64,000 nt of DNA from Firm-04 sp045591925 (GTDB lineage Bacteria; Bacillota; Clostridia; Oscillospirales; Ruminococcaceae). The translations under genes and the position numbers were made by a program. Each line of letters starts with the position of its first letter. The stretch's first letter is position 1. The notes below the pieces were generated by a model, which saw nothing but the letters and a program-made list of their open reading frames with translations, was not told the DNA's origin and did no database searches. Below are positions 32,047 to 41,631 of the stretch, piece by piece. The DNA lies in the NCBI GenBank assembly GCA_045591925.1, contig JAZNTW010000003.1, forward strand, positions 1 to 64,000. The letters run 5' to 3'.

Positions 32047-32715
32047 ATGAAGATACTGATTGTCGATGACGAAATGCACATCCGCAACGTCGTTCGGGAA
32101 TATGCAGAACACGAGGGATTTAAAGCAGACGAGGCCGGTGATGGCATGGAAGCTGTCGCAATGGCAAAGGCGCAGGACTATGACCTGATTATCATGGATG
32201 TTATGATGCCGCGTCTGGATGGCTTTTCCGCCTGCAAGGAAATTCGTAAGACCAAGGATACGCCGATTATCATTCTCTCCGCCAGAGACGATGAATACGA
32301 TCAGCAGCACGGCTTCGATCTCGGCATTGACGATTACGTGACAAAGCCATTCTCGCCGCCGCTGCTGATGGCGCGCGTAAAGGCTGTCGTTTCCAGAAAA
32401 AATGCTTCGCGCAACAACGCCAATGAGCCAATGATCTTTGAGGGGCTCGAAATCAATATGCCCGGCAGAGAGGTCTATGTGGATGGCAAGCGCGCCAATA
32501 TGACGCCCAAGGAATACGATTTGCTCTTTTATCTCGTCAAAAACCGCAACATCGCGCTGACGCGTGATAAGCTGTTGGAGGAGGTCTGGGGCTACGACTT
32601 CTTTGGCGACGACCGCACGGTCGATACCCATATCAAAATGCTTCGCAACAGCCTCGGTGATTATCGGAAGTTTATCGTAACACTGAGAGGAATGGGATAT
32701 AAATTTGAAGCGTAA
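32047..32715 (+). CDS. OmpR/PhoB-type response regulator
   Basis: The product is 222 aa, ATG 32047 after AAAGGA. The receiver domain has acidic pocket VDDE, phosphoacceptor in LIIMDVMMPRLDG, Thr/Ser in IILSARDD and Lys in DDYVTKPFSPP. The winged-helix domain from about 130 has MTPKEYDLLFYL, DDRTVDTHIKMLR and LRGMGYKFE. The partner kinase overlaps its 3' end, so this is a complete two-component system. Its signal and targets are unknown. Confidence 0.95.
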   Translation: MKILIVDDEMHIRNVVREYAEHEGFKADEAGDGMEAVAMAKAQDYDLIIMDVMMPRLDGFSACKEIRKTKDTPIIILSARDDEYDQQHGFDLGIDDYVTKPFSPPLLMARVKAVVSRKNASRNNANEPMIFEGLEINMPGREVYVDGKRANMTPKEYDLLFYLVKNRNIALTRDKLLEEVWGYDFFGDDRTVDTHIKMLRNSLGDYRKFIVTLRGMGYKFEA

Positions 32716-34123
32716 GTTTTTCAGAAAGAATTCCATGCGCCTGAACATCTGGTTCTGGTTCATGGAATTCGTCCTTTTGACGTTTTTGCTTCTTTGGGTC
32801 TGTCAGGTCTTGTTTCTGCAAAACTTCTACGACCGCATGAAAACCAAAGATGTCATGCAGCTTGCCGATAAGATGATCGCGCTCTATCAATCGGATGATT
32901 ATACGGAAGAATTCAGCACGCTCGCAACGCAAAACGACCTTTGCGTCGAGGTGCGTGACCGGTTCAACCGTTCCATCACACACTATCATTATATGGGCGG
33001 CAGCTGCTTTATTCACGGCAACAACAATCACGCAAGCGAAATTATCCGTCTGGTACGCGAAACAGAGAACGGCATCTATTACGGACAGGATACGCACCCT
33101 ATCACCAATGTCAATGTCCTGGTCTATGCGCGCGTCATCGGGTCGCCGTCCATGCCGGAGGGATATCTGATTCTCAATACGCCGCTGACGCCTGTTTCCG
33201 CAACCGTCAGCATCATTCGCCGGCAGCTTGTTATCATTACGGTTCTTCTCGTGCTGATTGCCGCCGTGCTCTCCATGATCGTATCCGACCGGCTGGCAAA
33301 GCCGATCGTCCGCGTCACAAAGGATGCGCAGCAGCTCGCACATGGTAAATACGATATCCAGTTCGACGGAACCGGTTACGATGAAGCCGAACGTCTCGCG
33401 GAAACGCTGACCTATGCCAGCCATGAGATCAACCGTGTGGACACGATGCAGCGTGACCTCATTGCCAATGCGTCACATGACCTGCGTACACCATTGACGA
33501 TGCTCAAGGCGTATGCGGAAATGATCCGCGATCTTTCCGGTGATAATCCCGTCAAGCGCGCCGAGCATTTGCAGGTCATCATCGAGGAAACCGACCGCTT
33601 AACGGCACTTGTCAATGATATTCTCGATCTTTCCAAATACGAAAACGGCAAGATGAAGCTGGAACGCTCCGAATTCGACATGGAATATCGTCTGAACGAA
33701 ATCGTGGAGCGCTATATCGGACTGAGCGATGTCTCCGGCTACAACTTTACACTCGAAACGGACGGCGAGGCAATCGTCAACTGTGATGCTGTAAAAATCG
33801 AGCAGGTCATTTGCAATCTGATGAACAACGCCATGAATTACAGCGGCAAAGATAAGCAGATATTCGTCAAATTGCAGCATCTTCCGGAGGGCATCCGGAT
33901 ATCCGTTCGCGATACGGGCGAGGGTATGGATCAGGAAACACTCTCGCGCATTTTTGATAAGTATTACCGCAGCGAAAACTATAAGAGAGAGGTGCGCGGC
34001 ACCGGACTTGGACTCTCCATCGTCAAGGCGATTCTGCGAATGCACGATTATGCGTTCGGTGTGGACAGCACCATCGGTGTCGGCTCGACATTCTGGTTTT
34101 TGATTCACCCATCCGATCAATAA
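32705..34123 (+). CDS. Sensor histidine kinase (HAMP-HisKA-HATPase)
   Basis: The product is 472 aa from TTG 32705, overlapping the regulator stop; ATG 32735 is an alternative just before the first helix. Two membrane helices (about 17-37 and 180-200) flank an extracytoplasmic sensor domain. A HAMP domain follows, then HisKA with phospho-His in NASHDLRTPLTML (about residue 258). The HATPase N box is CNLMNNAMNYSG, G1 is VRDTGEGMD, and G2 is GTGLGLSIVK. It phosphorylates the upstream-encoded PhoB-type regulator. Confidence 0.94.
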   Translation: MKRKFFRKNSMRLNIWFWFMEFVLLTFLLLWVCQVLFLQNFYDRMKTKDVMQLADKMIALYQSDDYTEEFSTLATQNDLCVEVRDRFNRSITHYHYMGGSCFIHGNNNHASEIIRLVRETENGIYYGQDTHPITNVNVLVYARVIGSPSMPEGYLILNTPLTPVSATVSIIRRQLVIITVLLVLIAAVLSMIVSDRLAKPIVRVTKDAQQLAHGKYDIQFDGTGYDEAERLAETLTYASHEINRVDTMQRDLIANASHDLRTPLTMLKAYAEMIRDLSGDNPVKRAEHLQVIIEETDRLTALVNDILDLSKYENGKMKLERSEFDMEYRLNEIVERYIGLSDVSGYNFTLETDGEAIVNCDAVKIEQVICNLMNNAMNYSGKDKQIFVKLQHLPEGIRISVRDTGEGMDQETLSRIFDKYYRSENYKREVRGTGLGLSIVKAILRMHDYAFGVDSTIGVGSTFWFLIHPSDQ

Positions 34124-34216
34124 GCATTCGGAATCGCAAAATGCACGGATTTGCATATAAGTCTCAAGGTCTGGCACGGTTTTCTCGGCATGGTATACAA
34201 ATCTCAAATGTGACTC

Positions 34217-34245
34217 TTGACTTTTTCCTGATTTTACTGTATAAT
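34217..34245 (+). promoter_or_regulatory. Sigma-A promoter of rpmH
   Basis: TTGACT (34217-34222), 17-bp spacer, TATAAT (34240-34245). The roughly 130-nt leader that follows contains a TACCGCA/TGCGGTG hairpin near 34332-34351. No DnaA-box cluster (TTATNCACA) was seen between 34124 and 34384. Confidence 0.75.
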
Positions 34246-34383
34246 CAGACCTTGTAGGGGTATCTTTGTTCAGAGCATACTATATTATAGTTGTTTACGA
34301 ATACCCAACGAAAAGTACTGTAATCCGCTGTACCGCAATGCTGCGGTGCATCATGATACAAAAGAAAAGGAGTGACGATTTCC

Positions 34384-34518
34384 ATGAAAAGAACATACCA
34401 GCCGAAGAAAAGACACCGCAAGATGGAGCATGGCTTCCGGAAGCGTATGGCAACCGCGAATGGTCGCAAGGTTCTGGCTCGCCGCCGTGCAAAGGGTCGT
34501 GCAAAGCTGACCTATTGA
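34384..34518 (+). CDS. rpmH: 50S ribosomal protein L34
   Basis: The product is 44 aa, ATG 34384 after AAAAGGAG: MKRTYQPKKRHRKMEHGFRK and so on, ending RRRAKGRAKLTY. This is the canonical length and sequence of L34. It begins the conserved origin-proximal cluster rpmH-rnpA-yidD-yidC-jag-mnmE-mnmG-rsmG. In most Firmicutes dnaA lies divergently upstream; here a two-component system occupies that place. Confidence 0.98.
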   Translation: MKRTYQPKKRHRKMEHGFRKRMATANGRKVLARRRAKGRAKLTY

Positions 34519-34536
34519 TCCGATACGCAAGTAAGA

Positions 34537-34564
34537 GGGCCACAAGATATTGTGGTCCTTTTTT
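34537..34564 (+). terminator. Hairpin terminator between rpmH and rnpA
   Basis: Stem GGGCCACAA / TTGTGGTCC (one G-U) followed by TTTTTT. It probably attenuates read-through from the strong rpmH promoter. Confidence 0.75.
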
Positions 34565-34602
34565 ACTATGCGAAACACCGTACTGCCTAAAGGGTAATTT
34601 AT

Positions 34603-35016
34603 ATGCTTTTTACGCAAATTCTCAATCAGAACGCCGATTTTCAACGGCTTTACCGTTCCGGTGCGTTCTGCTCATTGGGCAGTGCATTGCTCTATGTCAG
34701 ACCCAATCACCTGCCCTATAATCGTCTCGGTATCACTGCCGGCAAAAAAATCGGCAATGCCGTAAAACGCAACCGCGCCAAGCGTATCATACGTGAGGCG
34801 TATCGTGCTGCCGAGCCGATGCTCCCAATCGGAATTGATCTCGTCGTCGTCGCAAGAAGCTCTCTGCCGGAGCAGTCCTCTGTCATCCTGACAGACCGCT
34901 TCCTGACAAACGGTGTCCGACATTGCTGCGGCGTCAGCAGCGGGAAAATCCCCTGCACACCCAATCCGCAAAATCAGAAAAATCGCGGCAAGAAACACAC
35001 CGCGCGACAGTCATGA
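34603..35016 (+). CDS. rnpA: Ribonuclease P protein component
   Basis: The product is 137 aa, ATG 34603. It has the RnpA signature NRLGITAGKKIGNAVKRNRAKRIIREAYR, the central RNR region that binds the P RNA, and an N-terminal F-RLYRSG motif. With the RNA subunit it matures tRNA 5' ends. The C-terminus is a basic low-complexity tail. The stop overlaps the yidD start by 4 nt. Confidence 0.95.
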   Translation: MLFTQILNQNADFQRLYRSGAFCSLGSALLYVRPNHLPYNRLGITAGKKIGNAVKRNRAKRIIREAYRAAEPMLPIGIDLVVVARSSLPEQSSVILTDRFLTNGVRHCCGVSSGKIPCTPNPQNQKNRGKKHTARQS

Positions 35017-35366
35017 AGCTGCTGCGGTATCTCTATTCCGCGCCGATACGCTTTTATCGCCGGTTTATCTCACCGCTGTTTCCGCCAGTCTGCCTCTATA
35101 GGCCAAGCTGCTCTGCCTATGCGCTCGGCGCGATCGAACGCTTCGGCATTATCCGCGGCACATGGCTCGGTACGCTCCGGATTCTGCGCTGTAATCCGTT
35201 TTCAAAAGGCGGCTGGGACCCTGTCCCATTAGAATTCGACCTACTCGGCAGGCATCGGATTCCGCAGCCTGACCCGCTTTCAAAAGCACAGCGAACGGCG
35301 CTCGAATATGATTTTTTACTTGCAAGCCGCACAAAATGGCACGGCAAACACTCTGTGCCGAAATAA
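35013..35366 (+). CDS. yidD: Membrane protein insertion efficiency factor YidD
   Basis: The product is 117 aa, ATG 35013 overlapping the rnpA stop. It has the YidD motif YRRFISPLFPPVCLYRPSCSAYALGAIERFG...RILRCNPFSKGGWDPVP, with three conserved cysteines. It is a small membrane-associated protein that assists YidC-mediated insertion. The extended C-terminal tail (about 40 residues) is longer than in many homologues. Confidence 0.95.
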   Translation: MKLLRYLYSAPIRFYRRFISPLFPPVCLYRPSCSAYALGAIERFGIIRGTWLGTLRILRCNPFSKGGWDPVPLEFDLLGRHRIPQPDPLSKAQRTALEYDFLLASRTKWHGKHSVPK

Positions 35367-35411
35367 CAGACATCATATTGTCCAGTGTTCCATGGATCGG
35401 AGGATACGCAT

Positions 35412-36551
35412 TTGAGTCTCATCGCAAAAGTACTCGGCTGGATCATGTACCTGATTTATCAACTGATTCCCAGCTACGGCATCGCTATTATTTTGTTTAC
35501 GATAGTGGTCAAGCTGCTCACATTGCCAAACACTTACAAAATGCAGATCAACTCGGCGCGACAGGGTCTTCTTGCGCCGAAGCTCGAAAAAATCAGAAAG
35601 TCGTTTGTAAACAATCCGCAGCGCATTCAGGAGGAGCAGAATAAGCTCTTTCAGGAGGAGGGTATCAATCAGACCGCCGGTTGTCTCGGTTCTATTCTGA
35701 CTATGGTACTGCTGCTCGGTGTTTATCAGGTTGTTATGCAGCCGCTGACCTATGTTCTGCGCCTTGCGCCTGAGCGAATCACAGAAGCAAAAGACCTGCT
35801 GATGAGCTGGCTTGAGTCACAGAACATCGTTGAAAAGAATCTTTCTGCAAGACCTGAGCTGCTGCTGCTGAAATATGCAAAAACCAATCCTGAAGTCTTC
35901 AGCGAGCTTGGTGATTTCACAGAGAAGCTGAGCAGCTTCAACAACAACTTCCTCGGCTTTGACCTTGCCGGCGTTCCGAGTCTGCATCCTGAAAATGGCT
36001 GGAGCTTTACGGCGGTCATGCTCATTCTTCTGCCGGTTCTATCTACTGTCATGACGCTGATTTCTACTGTTATCACACAGCGTCACACCAAAAAAATCAA
36101 TCCGGCTGCTGCACAGACATCGGCAGCAATGAACATCATGCTCTATACCATGCCGCTCTGGACGCTCTGGATCGGTATGTCCGTACCGGCTGGTCTGAGC
36201 TTCTACTGGCTCGTCAGTGGTGCAGTTTCGCTCGCTGTTCAGCTTGCCCTTTATAAGTATCTGTCCGGCGAACGTCTGCTGAAAATCAATGAGCGCGAAA
36301 AGCAGAAGCAGATTGCAAAGGGTCCGACATGGATGCAGCGTATGATGGAAGAATCCCAAAGACAGCTTGCCGAGGAGCAGAATGCTGCAAACGGCAACGG
36401 CAATCGCACCCGTTATATGGACGGCGATGATGGTATGTCCCGTAAGGAACGTGCTGAATATGAAAAAACGCTGATAGAAGCAGCCAGAAAACGCGCTGCT
36501 TTGAAATACGGAGACGCAGTTCCGGAGGAGACAGGCTCCGAGCCGGATTGA
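35412..36551 (+). CDS. yidC: Membrane protein insertase YidC/OxaA
   Basis: The product is 379 aa, starting at TTG 35412 because GGAGGA (35398-35403) is correctly spaced before it. GTG 35385 is a weaker alternative. It is an Oxa1/YidC insertase with five or so membrane helices, including YGIAIILFTIVVKLLTLP near the N-terminus, the basic LAPKLEKIRKSF cytoplasmic loop, and a C-terminal MPAGLSFYWLVSGAVS-like helix. A charged C-terminal tail follows. It inserts membrane proteins with or without Sec. An expanded extracytoplasmic loop (about 115-200) is present. Confidence 0.93.
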   Translation: MSLIAKVLGWIMYLIYQLIPSYGIAIILFTIVVKLLTLPNTYKMQINSARQGLLAPKLEKIRKSFVNNPQRIQEEQNKLFQEEGINQTAGCLGSILTMVLLLGVYQVVMQPLTYVLRLAPERITEAKDLLMSWLESQNIVEKNLSARPELLLLKYAKTNPEVFSELGDFTEKLSSFNNNFLGFDLAGVPSLHPENGWSFTAVMLILLPVLSTVMTLISTVITQRHTKKINPAAAQTSAAMNIMLYTMPLWTLWIGMSVPAGLSFYWLVSGAVSLAVQLALYKYLSGERLLKINEREKQKQIAKGPTWMQRMMEESQRQLAEEQNAANGNGNRTRYMDGDDGMSRKERAEYEKTLIEAARKRAALKYGDAVPEETGSEPD

Positions 36552-36589
36552 TTCTCCGCAAATTAAAAACGAAGGGAGATCAGATCGAA

Positions 36590-37603
36590 ATGACTGAAAT
36601 CTTTAGTGCTCCCACCCTAGAGGAAGCGAAGCAAAAGGCAGCAAGTGCGTTCGGCGTACCGGTTGCCGAGATTACATTTCAGGTTTTGGATGAGCCGAAG
36701 CGTTCGCTGCTCGGTGGACTCTTTGGTAAAAAAGAGGAATACCGCATAGAGGCAAGCTACACCGCTCCGGTTGTTGAAGAAGCGGAAGAAGTGGAAACCG
36801 AGGTCGCTCCGGCTGAAGAAATCGCTGCCGTGGCTGCTGTCGTTGAAGAAGCTGCTGACCCCACAGACGATGACGCTGCAAAACCGGAAGTTTCAGAAGA
36901 AATTCAGCTTGAAAAAATGCAGATTGGTGCTGCATATCTCGAACAAGTTCTTGCACAGCTTGCACCCGATGTCAAGTGCACCGGCAAGCTCGACAATGGC
37001 ATCCTGTTTTCACTTGACGGCAATGGCGCCGGTGGTTTGATTGGCAGACGCGGCGATACGCTCGACGCACTCCAGTACCTCACTTCCATGGTTGCCAATC
37101 GCGGTGACAAGGACTATGTCCGCTTGACCATCGACACCTGCGGCTATCGCGAAAAACGCAGAAAAGCCTTGCAGGAGCTTGCACAGCGCATCAGCAAGAG
37201 CGTACTTCGTACCGGCAGAAGCGTTGCACTCGAACCCATGAATCCGTATGAGCGCCGCATCATTCATTCTGCGGTTACGGAAATCGAGGGTGTTTCCTCC
37301 CATTCCTCCGGCGAAGAGCCGAATCGTAAGGTCATTATCACCAACGATTCCGCACCGGAATACAAGCGTGATGACCGAAATGCACGCAGCATCCGCGATG
37401 GCGGCAAGTTCAATCGCAACGATCGCCGCGGCAATCACAAGGGCGGCAGACGCAATGAACATAGTAGTGATCGCAGAGATCGCCGTCCTAGCGGTGAAGG
37501 TCCGCGCAAGCTCGATCTTTCCACCAGCTTTGAAAAGGATTATAAGCGTCCGAAGCCGGAAGATGCTCTGAATGCCGGTGTTTACGGTAAAATTGATTTT
37601 TGA
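36590..37603 (+). CDS. jag: RNA-binding protein Jag/KhpB
   Basis: The product is 337 aa, ATG 36590 after GGGAG. The Jag_N domain (about 1-55) has SLLGGLFGKKEEYRIEA. An acidic Glu/Ala linker follows (about 60-120). A KH domain (about 125-195) has GLIGRRGDTLDALQYLTSM, and an R3H domain (about 200-265) has NPYERRIIHSAV. A basic Arg/Asp/Asn-rich tail ends the protein. Jag (with KhpA) binds RNA and influences cell elongation in Gram-positives. Its position after yidC is conserved. Confidence 0.95.
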   Translation: MTEIFSAPTLEEAKQKAASAFGVPVAEITFQVLDEPKRSLLGGLFGKKEEYRIEASYTAPVVEEAEEVETEVAPAEEIAAVAAVVEEAADPTDDDAAKPEVSEEIQLEKMQIGAAYLEQVLAQLAPDVKCTGKLDNGILFSLDGNGAGGLIGRRGDTLDALQYLTSMVANRGDKDYVRLTIDTCGYREKRRKALQELAQRISKSVLRTGRSVALEPMNPYERRIIHSAVTEIEGVSSHSSGEEPNRKVIITNDSAPEYKRDDRNARSIRDGGKFNRNDRRGNHKGGRRNEHSSDRRDRRPSGEGPRKLDLSTSFEKDYKRPKPEDALNAGVYGKIDF

Positions 37604-37609
37604 ACCAAG

Positions 37610-37639
37610 AGGGCGGCTTAATTGCCGCCCTTCTTTTTT
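37610..37639 (+). terminator. Intrinsic terminator after jag
   Basis: Stem AGGGCGGC / GCCGCCCT followed by TCTTTTTT. It ends 10 bp before the mnmE start, so mnmE expression must pass through it or start within jag. Confidence 0.8.
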
Positions 37640-37648
37640 GAGGTTGCT

Positions 37649-38995
37649 ATGAATACTGTTGCTGCGATTTCAACCCCGAATGCAGCCGGCGGAATTGCAA
37701 TGATCCGAATATCCGGAGATCAGGCAATCGCCGCCGCTGCGCAAATATTTGTACCATTTGGCAATACAAAAGTCGAGGAGATGCGGGGATATACCTGTGC
37801 ATACGGCTGGATCTCCGATGAAGGACAGCGGCTCGATGATGTCGTATTGACCGTGTTTCGCGCGCCGCACAGCTATACCGGCGAGGATACCGTTGAAATT
37901 ACCTGTCACGGCGGCATCTATCTCTCAAAACAGATTTTATCGCTGTTATTCCGATTCGGCTGTGAACCGGCAGGCGCAGGTGAATTCACAAAGCGCGCAT
38001 TCCTGAATGGAAAACTTTCTCTTTCGCAGGCAGAAGCCGTCATGGATGTCATTCGTGCGGACGGTGCGGCCTCGCTTCGTCAGGCAAATCTTGCAAAGCA
38101 GGGAAAACTGAACGAACGTATGTTTGCGGTTAGCGATCGACTTGTTGAGATGATGTCGGCGTTTGCCTATTGGCTCGATGATGCAGAAGAAATGCCGCCG
38201 GAGCTTGAACGTTCGACCTTGCTTACGGATTTACAAACACTGCATTCTGAATTGCAAACGATGTCTGCTGAGTATCAGAACGGTCGGATTCTTCGCGAAG
38301 GCATTCGAACTGTATTACTCGGAAAACCCAATGCCGGCAAATCCTCTGTCATGAACTGGCTGTGCGGTATGCAGCGCAGCATCGTCACCGAATATGCAGG
38401 AACAACACGTGATATCGTTACCGAACAAGTGAAAATCGGCGAATTTACGCTGCTTTTATCTGACACAGCCGGTCTGCGCGAAACAGAAAATGTCATCGAA
38501 TCCATTGGTGTTTCACAAGCATATCAGGCGCTTGAAACTGCTGATTTTATCATTTACGTCATTGACGCTGCTGTTGGTTTACAGGCAGATGATATAGATA
38601 TCATCCATTCGTGCAAGGATCGTCCGTTGCTCGTTTTGTGGAACAAATCTGATATCTGCCATACAGCACCTCCGACGCTTGATGTCCCTACACTTTCCAT
38701 CTCGGCAATTCAAGCAGATTCATTCGCGCCATTGGAAGAACAAATCAATCTGATTTTCCGTGATGCTGCGTTCACCAATCAGCCTGTTATCATGAATGAA
38801 CGGCAAAACGCGCTGATTTTGCGCGCAGATCAGTGCATCCAAAATTGCTGTGAGCTTTTGTCACAGGAGGCAGAGCTTGATATGATCTATATGGAATTTG
38901 AGATGGCAGCCCATGCACTGCGGGAAATTGACGGCAGCGATGTGACGGATGATGTTGTTGAGGGCGTTTTCTCGAAGTTCTGTGTCGGAAAATAA
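37649..38995 (+). CDS. mnmE: tRNA modification GTPase MnmE
   Basis: The product is 448 aa, ATG 37649. The N-terminal domain (ISTPNAAGGIAMIRISG) is followed by a helical domain. The inserted G domain at about 220-370 has G1 GKPNAGKSS, G3 DTAG and G4 NKSD. The C-terminal FCVGK carries the catalytic Cys. With MnmG it forms the carboxymethylaminomethyl group of wobble uridine 34. It is followed directly by a parS site and mnmG. Confidence 0.96.
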   Translation: MNTVAAISTPNAAGGIAMIRISGDQAIAAAAQIFVPFGNTKVEEMRGYTCAYGWISDEGQRLDDVVLTVFRAPHSYTGEDTVEITCHGGIYLSKQILSLLFRFGCEPAGAGEFTKRAFLNGKLSLSQAEAVMDVIRADGAASLRQANLAKQGKLNERMFAVSDRLVEMMSAFAYWLDDAEEMPPELERSTLLTDLQTLHSELQTMSAEYQNGRILREGIRTVLLGKPNAGKSSVMNWLCGMQRSIVTEYAGTTRDIVTEQVKIGEFTLLLSDTAGLRETENVIESIGVSQAYQALETADFIIYVIDAAVGLQADDIDIIHSCKDRPLLVLWNKSDICHTAPPTLDVPTLSISAIQADSFAPLEEQINLIFRDAAFTNQPVIMNERQNALILRADQCIQNCCELLSQEAELDMIYMEFEMAAHALREIDGSDVTDDVVEGVFSKFCVGK

Positions 38996-39011
38996 TGTTC
39001 CACGTGGAACA
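38996..39011. promoter_or_regulatory. parS centromere site 1
   Basis: TGTTCCACGTGGAACA, a perfect 16-bp palindrome matching the ParB/Spo0J binding consensus (TGTTNCACGTGAAACA type). It lies in the 32-bp gap between mnmE and mnmG, marking the origin-proximal region. Confidence 0.9.
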
Positions 39012-39027
39012 TAAAGGAGTATCTATC

Positions 39028-40905
39028 ATGTCGGATATCATAGCTTTTGATGTGGCGGTCATCGGCGCCGGTCATGCCGGTGTGGAAGCCGCGATTGCAT
39101 CAGCGAGACGCGGCTGCAAAACCGCATTGTTTACGATCTCACTCGACCAAATCGGCAATATGCCATGCAATCCATCCATCGGCGGCAGTGCCAAAGGACA
39201 CTTGGTGCGTGAAATCGACGCGCTTGGTGGGATTATGGGCGAGGCAGGCGATGCAAGCTGCATCCAAATGCGAATGCTGAATCTCAGCAAGGGCGTTTCG
39301 GTACATAGTCCGCGCGCACAGGCAGACCGCCGCAAGTATCATACCTATGTAAAACAACTGTGTGAAGCAACAGACAATCTTCAAATCATTCAAACAGAGA
39401 TTGCTGATATCGAAATCAATGAGAACCAATGTGTAACCGCTGTTGTCAACCGGTTCGGCGCAAGATTTCCATGCAAGGCAGTTGTAATTTGTGCCGGAAC
39501 ATTCCTGAATGGCATGGTTTATATCGGAAAAACAGGCGTTGAAAGCGGACCGGATGCTTGCTTACCGGCAAAATCATTGTCAGCAAGTCTGATGTCACAT
39601 CAAATTCAACTGCGAAGATTTAAGACTGGTACGCCCTGCCGTGTGCATAGCCGCAGCATCAATTTTGAAGCATTGCAGGCACAAACCGGTGATCCGAACC
39701 CACAGCCGTTCTCGTTTTCATCGCAGGCACGTGTGTTCCGGAATGATGCCATGTGCTATATTGCGCATACAAACAGCGAAACGCACCGTATTATACGAGA
39801 GAACATCAAGGAGTCGCCGCTATATTCCGGTATAATCCATGGCGTTGGGCCTAGATATTGCCCCTCAATCGAGGACAAGGTCATTCGATTCCCAAGCCGT
39901 GAATGCCATCAGATATTCGTAGAACCAACCGGACTGGATACGGAAGAACTGTATATGCAGGGTTTCAGCACCTCGCTCCCAGAACACGTTCAAATTCAGA
40001 TGTATCGCAGTGTAAAAGGACTTGAAAACGTTGAAATCATGCGGTCCGCGTATGCGATTGAATATGACTGTATCAACCCGATTTGTCTGTATCATACGCT
40101 TGGATTCCGTGGTTTCCATGGACTGTATGCCGCAGGACAATTCAATGGAACATCAGGCTATGAAGAAGCTGCGGCGCAAGGCTTGATCGCCGGAATCAAC
40201 GCATCTGCTTACGTAAAGGGCGAATCGCAGCTAGAACTTTCGCGCAAAAGCTCCTATATCGGCACTTTGATTGACGATTTGGTCAGCAAGGGAACCGAAG
40301 ATCCCTATCGTATGATGACCGCGCGCAGTGAATATCGACTGTCGCTTCGTCACTCCAATGCTGACGCGCGATTAACACAAATCGGCAGAGAATATGGTCT
40401 GATCTCTGAAGCGCGTTGGTCTGAATTCACTGCAAAAATGGCGAATATTGATGCTGCTATTGAGCAAATCAAGGCTACAAGCGTGAAGCCGGATGCTGTC
40501 AACGCATATTTAGAGCAGGTTGGCACGACTCCAATCTCGCAATCAGTTCGGCTCGATACACTTATGCGCCGTCAACAGGTGCAATGCGCGAATATTTTGC
40601 AGCACATTGGACTGCAAATTGAACTGCACGGCGAAGAAGCTGCCGAGGTCAGCCACAGAATCAAGTATGAACAGTATATCGCGCGTCAGGAACAGCAAAA
40701 CGCGCATTTTGATCATCTCGAAAAAATCCGGCTTTATCAGGATATCAAGTATGCCGAGGTACATGGTCTTTCATCCGAGGCTGTCGAAAAGCTCAGTAAG
40801 CAGATGCCTGAAAATTTGGCGCAGGCAGCTCGAATTTCTGGCGTATCCCCTGCGGATATTTCCATTTTGAGAACATGGCTGAAAGCAGGTGGGCATCGTG
40901 GATAA
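39028..40905 (+). CDS. mnmG: tRNA uridine-5-carboxymethylaminomethyl modification enzyme MnmG (GidA)
   Basis: The product is 625 aa, ATG 39028 with AAAGGAG 8 nt upstream. An in-frame ATG at 38995 sits on the parS site and is rejected. The FAD-binding motif is VAVIGAGHAGVEAA, and GGSAKGHLVREIDALGG, CAGTFLNG and TGRPC-like residues follow. GLYAAGQFNGTSGYEEAAAQGLIAGINA is near 370-400. It works with MnmE on wobble U34 of several tRNAs. The next gene, rsmG, overlaps its stop. Confidence 0.97.
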   Translation: MSDIIAFDVAVIGAGHAGVEAAIASARRGCKTALFTISLDQIGNMPCNPSIGGSAKGHLVREIDALGGIMGEAGDASCIQMRMLNLSKGVSVHSPRAQADRRKYHTYVKQLCEATDNLQIIQTEIADIEINENQCVTAVVNRFGARFPCKAVVICAGTFLNGMVYIGKTGVESGPDACLPAKSLSASLMSHQIQLRRFKTGTPCRVHSRSINFEALQAQTGDPNPQPFSFSSQARVFRNDAMCYIAHTNSETHRIIRENIKESPLYSGIIHGVGPRYCPSIEDKVIRFPSRECHQIFVEPTGLDTEELYMQGFSTSLPEHVQIQMYRSVKGLENVEIMRSAYAIEYDCINPICLYHTLGFRGFHGLYAAGQFNGTSGYEEAAAQGLIAGINASAYVKGESQLELSRKSSYIGTLIDDLVSKGTEDPYRMMTARSEYRLSLRHSNADARLTQIGREYGLISEARWSEFTAKMANIDAAIEQIKATSVKPDAVNAYLEQVGTTPISQSVRLDTLMRRQQVQCANILQHIGLQIELHGEEAAEVSHRIKYEQYIARQEQQNAHFDHLEKIRLYQDIKYAEVHGLSSEAVEKLSKQMPENLAQAARISGVSPADISILRTWLKAGGHRG

Positions 40906-41605
40906 TTCTATGACTTTTTCGGCTTGTGAAGCGTTGTTTGCGCAAAGTCAAATACAGCTTCATTCGGATGCCTATGAAAAATTACAACAATATGCAGCAC
41001 TGCTTCTTTCGGAATCTGCACACCAGAACGTCACAGCTGTCCGTACCGAACCGGAAATCTGGAAACGACACTTTCTGGATTCTGCGTATTTACTACAATT
41101 TCTCGGCACCGGTTCTGTTCTGGATGTTGGCACAGGCGGTGGAATTCCTGCAATTCCACTTGCAATCATGAACCCCAAACTACAGGTCACGATGCTTGAC
41201 AGTGAGCTTCGAAAAATCGAGTTTTGCAGTCATGCCGTAGCTGAACTTGGATTATCGGCAAACGCAATCTGCGGCCGTGCTGAAGAACTTTCCAGAGAAC
41301 CTGATTACGAGAATCAATTTGATTATGTCGTATCGCGTGCGATGGCAAATGGCTCAGTTCTCACCGAACTGGCAGTTCGTTTTCTCAAAATCGGCGGTTT
41401 ATTGATTGCAATGAAAGGAAAGCAGTACGATCCTGCTGTTGAGCGCTTTTCTGAGGCTGCATCCGCACTCGGCTGCAAAATAGAACAGGAAATTGCATAC
41501 GCATTAGATGGAGAAACAAAGCATCTCATCATCTTAAAAAAAATCAGTGAAACACCACCCCAATATCCACGCAGATATGCAAAAATCAAACGAAATCCGC
41601 TATAA
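40898..41605 (+). CDS. rsmG: 16S rRNA m7G527 methyltransferase RsmG (GidB)
   Basis: The product is 235 aa from GTG 40898, which follows AGGTGG and overlaps the mnmG stop. GTG 40889 and ATG 40910 are alternatives. The motif ESAHQNVTAVRTEPEIWKRHFLDSAYL and the SAM-binding glycine loop LDVGTGGGIPAIPLAI are typical of RsmG. It methylates N7 of G527 in 16S rRNA; loss gives low-level streptomycin resistance in other bacteria. In many Firmicutes parA/parB or noc follow, but not here. Confidence 0.96.
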   Translation: MDNSMTFSACEALFAQSQIQLHSDAYEKLQQYAALLLSESAHQNVTAVRTEPEIWKRHFLDSAYLLQFLGTGSVLDVGTGGGIPAIPLAIMNPKLQVTMLDSELRKIEFCSHAVAELGLSANAICGRAEELSREPDYENQFDYVVSRAMANGSVLTELAVRFLKIGGLLIAMKGKQYDPAVERFSEAASALGCKIEQEIAYALDGETKHLIILKKISETPPQYPRRYAKIKRNPL

Positions 41606-41631
41606 TCATTGACATCAGAAAGGTAATTCTC

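Noticed and set aside
38995..39027. Longer mnmG start at 38995
   Set aside because: That ATG overlaps the parS palindrome and has no ribosome site; ATG 39028 has AAAGGAG at proper spacing.
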